Below, in pieces: positions 6,724-8,544 of a stretch of 8,544 nucleotides of DNA; within the stretch, counting starts at the first letter, position 1; the number at the start of each line of letters is the position of its first letter. A program made the position numbers and the translations under genes. The notes beneath the pieces are model-generated. The model was not told the origin of the DNA and ran no database searches. It worked only from the letters and a program-made list of their open reading frames with translations. Source of the DNA: an uncultured Methanobrevibacter sp. (GTDB taxonomy: Archaea; Methanobacteriota; Methanobacteria; Methanobacteriales; Methanobacteriaceae); contig CADBMS010000040.1 of the NCBI GenBank assembly GCA_902795935.1, positions 1-8,544 of the forward strand. The letters are read 5' to 3'.

Positions 6724-6736
6724 TTTATAAATTATA
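6724..6736 (+). promoter_or_regulatory. Candidate TATA box of cab
   Basis: TTTATAAATTATA is a good archaeal TATA-like element. It would place transcription start near 6755, giving a leader of about 20 nt that contains the AGTGAT ribosome binding site. It lies just after the end of the decayed gene, consistent with cab being transcribed on its own. Confidence 0.45.
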
Positions 6737-6767
6737 TTTATTATTAAATTAATAATAAATGTTAGTA

Positions 6768-6773
6768 AGTGAT
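6768..6773 (+). promoter_or_regulatory. Ribosome binding site deciding the cab start
   Basis: AGTGAT differs by one base from GGTGAT and stands 3 nt before ATG 6777 and 6 nt before ATG 6780. It excludes the upstream ATG 6759. Confidence 0.5.
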
Positions 6774-6776
6774 AGA

Positions 6777-7307
6777 ATGATGATTGATGAAGTATTGAAA
6801 GCTAATGAAGAATTTGTAGCAAATTGTGAAGGAGAATGTTTAGGGCATTTACCTCAGAAAAAATTAGTTATTTTAACATGCATGGATACTAGATTAACTT
6901 GTTTTTTACCACAAGCTTTAGGTATTGGTCGTGGAGATGTAAAATTAATTAGAAATGCAGGTAACACTATTGTTGGAGAAGATGCAATTAGATCAATAGC
7001 AGCAGCTATTTACTCATTAGGTTGTGAAGAAGTAATGGTTATTGGACATACTGATTGCGGTATGGCTCATGCAGATTCTGATAAAATTAAAGCAAACATG
7101 ATTGCAAAAGGAATTTCTGAAGAAGAAATCAATAAAGTGGATTTAGTAGAATGGATTGGGGCTATTAGTGGTGAAGAATCTAATGTCATAGAAACTGTAG
7201 AAAAAATTAAAAATCATCCATTAATCACTGATGAAGTTCCTATTCATGGTCTTATTTTAGATTTAACATCTGGTAAATTAGATGTTTTAGTTGATGGAAG
7301 AGAATAA
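6777..7307 (+). CDS. cab: Beta-class carbonic anhydrase, Cab type
   Basis: This zinc enzyme interconverts CO2 and bicarbonate in the cytoplasm, where bicarbonate serves carboxylases. From the chosen start the protein has 176 residues, close to the roughly 170 of the Methanothermobacter Cab that it resembles along its length. Zinc ligands and active-site residues are Cys35, Asp37 and Arg39 in CMDTR, and His91, Asp93 and Cys94 in GHTDCGM. Between them GIGRGD and IRNAGN are typical of this clade, and HGLILDLTSGKL is near the C-terminus. ATG 6777 is preferred to the in-frame ATG at 6759: AGTGAT at 6768-6773 is a ribosome binding site inside the longer frame, and the resulting N-terminus MMIDEVLKANEEF aligns with that of Cab. 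It is flanked by a decayed gene upstream and a terminator hairpin spanning its stop codon, so it is likely monocistronic. Confidence 0.93.
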   Translation: MMIDEVLKANEEFVANCEGECLGHLPQKKLVILTCMDTRLTCFLPQALGIGRGDVKLIRNAGNTIVGEDAIRSIAAAIYSLGCEEVMVIGHTDCGMAHADSDKIKANMIAKGISEEEINKVDLVEWIGAISGEESNVIETVEKIKNHPLITDEVPIHGLILDLTSGKLDVLVDGRE

Positions 7308-7328
7308 TTCCATCATTATTTTATTTAT
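7292..7328 (+). terminator. Hairpin terminator of cab enclosing the stop codon
   Basis: TGATGGAA (7292-7299) and TTCCATCA (7308-7315) form a perfect 8-bp stem around an 8-nt loop, GAGAATAA, that contains the TAA stop at 7305-7307. The T-rich tract TTATTTTATTTAT follows at once. Stem plus T tract is a classical intrinsic-terminator layout, placed so tightly that the last codons of cab make the left arm. Confidence 0.6.
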
Positions 7329-7349
7329 AGTCATTTACGAAATTAATTT

Positions 7350-7374
7350 TATAGATTATTTATAAATAACTATA
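7350..7374. repeat. Near-perfect A/T palindrome in the convergent gap
   Basis: TATAG-A-TTATTTATAAATAA-CTATA is a perfect 14-nt palindrome (7356-7369) extended by 5-bp arms with one bulged A. An A run (7374-7380) follows on the + strand, which is a T run just before the palindrome on the - strand. It may act as a terminator between the convergent genes or a protein-binding site; A/T richness makes chance palindromes fairly likely. Confidence 0.45.
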
Positions 7375-7426
7375 AAAAAAGTTTTGTAAGCAACTATAAT
7401 TAAAGTTATGGAACTATAAAAATTTT
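7368..7426 (+). repeat. Three direct copies of AACTATAA
   Basis: AACTATAA begins at 7368 and 7392, and AACTATAAA at 7412 shares the same eight bases. The first two copies continue to AAAGTT after the same spacing, giving 16-nt units AACT-n8-AGTT that are themselves inverted repeats. The spacing is 24 and then 20 nt. The purpose is unknown. Confidence 0.4.
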
Positions 7427-7433
7427 CATAGTT
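7412..7433. repeat. 22-nt inverted repeat in the convergent gap
   Basis: AACTAT and ATAGTT flank a centre of AAAATTTT, so all 22 bases pair except one A/C mismatch (7418 and 7427). It is about 75 nt beyond the helicase stop on its transcribed side and could form a 3' hairpin or an operator-like site. Confidence 0.4.
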
Positions 7434-7505
7434 TCAGTAAGATAAATCTTAATATAATTTCATTGTCTTAAATTTATATTTTAATAAGTTTGAGTTAAAA
7501 TATAA

Positions 7506-8544
7506 TTATTTATCTCCTTTTTCATTAATCATTTTTAAAAGAGCAGCAGAAATATCAATTGAATTATAATCATCTTCAATTAAACGTTCTACATTATGCA
7601 CATATTTGCTAAGATCTTCAGTATCAATAATTGTTTTAATTTTATCTAATAAAATATTGGTTCTTATTTTATCCATATCTTTTAGAGATGGTATTTTTCT
7701 TTGATGGATTCTTGTTTTTGTGTATCTTTGAATGTCTCTTAATTTATAACTCTCTCTTCCAGCTACAAACGTAAATGCTTGACCTTTTTTACCTGCACGT
7801 CCAGTTCTACCAATACGATGAACATAATATTCATTATCATTAGGCACATCATAATTGAATACTGCTTCAACATTAGGTACGTCAATACCTCTAGCAGCAA
7901 CATCTGTAGCAACTAATATGTCAATTTTTCCTTTACGATAGTTATTCATAACCCTATCTCTTTGAGTTTGTCTCATATCTCCATGAATACCTGCTACAAA
8001 ATAACCTCTAGCTTTTAAGTCTTTAACTACTCTATCAACTCTTTTTTTAGTATTACAAAAGACTAATGCTAATTGTATATCATTAACATCAATTATACGG
8101 GATAATGCTTCGGTTTTTTCTTTAGTTCTAACTTCAAAGTAAATCTGTTCAATTTCAGGTGCTGTAATTTGATGATGTGAGACTTTAATTAATTTTGGAC
8201 TTTTTTGATATTTTTTAGTTAATCTTAATATGTCTTTGGACATAGTTGCAGAAAATAATAATGTTTGTCTTTGTTTTGGAACTTTCTTTAGAATTTTTTC
8301 AATATCTTCTCGGAATCCCATATCTAACATTTCATCAGCTTCATCTAAAATAACTGTAGATATTCCATTTAATTGGAGGGTATTTCTTTCAATATGATCT
8401 ATTACTCTGCCAGGAGTTCCAATAACAATATGAATTCCTTTATTTAATGATCTTATCTGACGTCCAATTGGTTGACCGCCATAAACAGGTAATACTTTTA
8501 TTTTCATATAATTGGCTATTTTGCTTATTTCTTCAGCTACTTGA
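7506..8544 (-). CDS. DEAD-box RNA helicase, partial (N-terminus outside window)
   Basis: This ATP-dependent RNA helicase unwinds RNA duplexes in ribosome assembly, RNA decay or cold adaptation. The frame stays open to the window edge (QVAEEISKIANY precedes the Met at 8507), so that Met is internal; the Q motif, Walker A motif and most of the PTRELA motif lie outside. Counting from that Met: GG (10-11), TPGR (31-34), DEAD (55-58), SAT (86-88), LVFCNTKKR (148-156), ATDVAARGID (200-209) and HRIGRTGR (230-237), so both RecA-like domains are complete apart from the missing N-terminus. About 90 residues follow motif VI, with RDIQRYTK and ending ISAALLKMINEKGDK, resembling the C-terminal part of DeaD/CshA-like helicases of bacteria, which many methanogens also carry. 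No RGG or Arg-rich tail is present. The gene is convergent with cab. Confidence 0.93.
   Translation of the reverse strand, partial: QVAEEISKIANYMKIKVLPVYGGQPIGRQIRSLNKGIHIVIGTPGRVIDHIERNTLQLNGISTVILDEADEMLDMGFREDIEKILKKVPKQRQTLLFSATMSKDILRLTKKYQKSPKLIKVSHHQITAPEIEQIYFEVRTKEKTEALSRIIDVNDIQLALVFCNTKKRVDRVVKDLKARGYFVAGIHGDMRQTQRDRVMNNYRKGKIDILVATDVAARGIDVPNVEAVFNYDVPNDNEYYVHRIGRTGRAGKKGQAFTFVAGRESYKLRDIQRYTKTRIHQRKIPSLKDMDKIRTNILLDKIKTIIDTEDLSKYVHNVERLIEDDYNSIDISAALLKMINEKGDK

Noticed and set aside
1..8544. Search for CRISPR arrays, insertion sequences, phage genes, tRNA or rRNA genes
   Set aside because: No regularly spaced repeats, transposase motifs, terminal inverted repeats with target duplications, or tRNA T-loop/anticodon patterns were seen by eye.

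Overview
The window looks like chromosomal DNA from a very AT-rich methanogenic archaeon of the Methanobacteriales, most like Methanosphaera or Methanobrevibacter. The reasons are the strongly A/T-biased codon use, GGTGAT-type Shine-Dalgarno sequences, TATA-like elements instead of bacterial -35/-10 boxes, a malate dehydrogenase of the Methanocaldococcus NADP type, a Methanothermobacter-type beta carbonic anhydrase (Cab), and a beta-decarboxylating dehydrogenase resembling AksF of coenzyme B synthesis. The genus is an inference.

Layout. (1) 1-2005, + strand: the 3' part of argJ followed by argB, two arginine-biosynthesis genes in one operon. (2) 2006-2289: a gene-free gap with a T-rich probable argB terminator and weak traces of a decayed reading frame. 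(3) 2290-3282, - strand: a homoisocitrate/isopropylmalate dehydrogenase family gene, probably aksF. (4) 3283-3452: a divergent promoter region. (5) 3453-6054, + strand: a small TPR-like protein, a small HEAT-repeat protein, malate dehydrogenase (mdh) and the PLP-synthase glutaminase pdxT. The HEAT gene is only 8 nt from mdh, and pdxT follows mdh closely. (6) 6055-6758: 704 bases without an intact gene, mostly occupied by a protein-coding gene broken by several frameshifts and stops. (7) 6777-7307, + strand: cab, with its own TATA-like element and a terminator hairpin that contains the stop codon. (8) 7308-7505: a short convergent gap full of A/T palindromes. (9) 7506-8544, - strand: a DEAD-box RNA helicase whose N-terminus lies beyond the window.

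Most genes are core metabolism: arginine, coenzyme B or leucine, oxaloacetate/malate, vitamin B6 and CO2/bicarbonate. I see no phage, transposon, CRISPR or defence system, and no convincing new system. The items most worth following up are the decayed gene, the palindrome cluster, and the unrecognised TPR and HEAT proteins next to mdh. Several start codons were moved to an internal ATG because the longer frame runs through the ribosome binding site.
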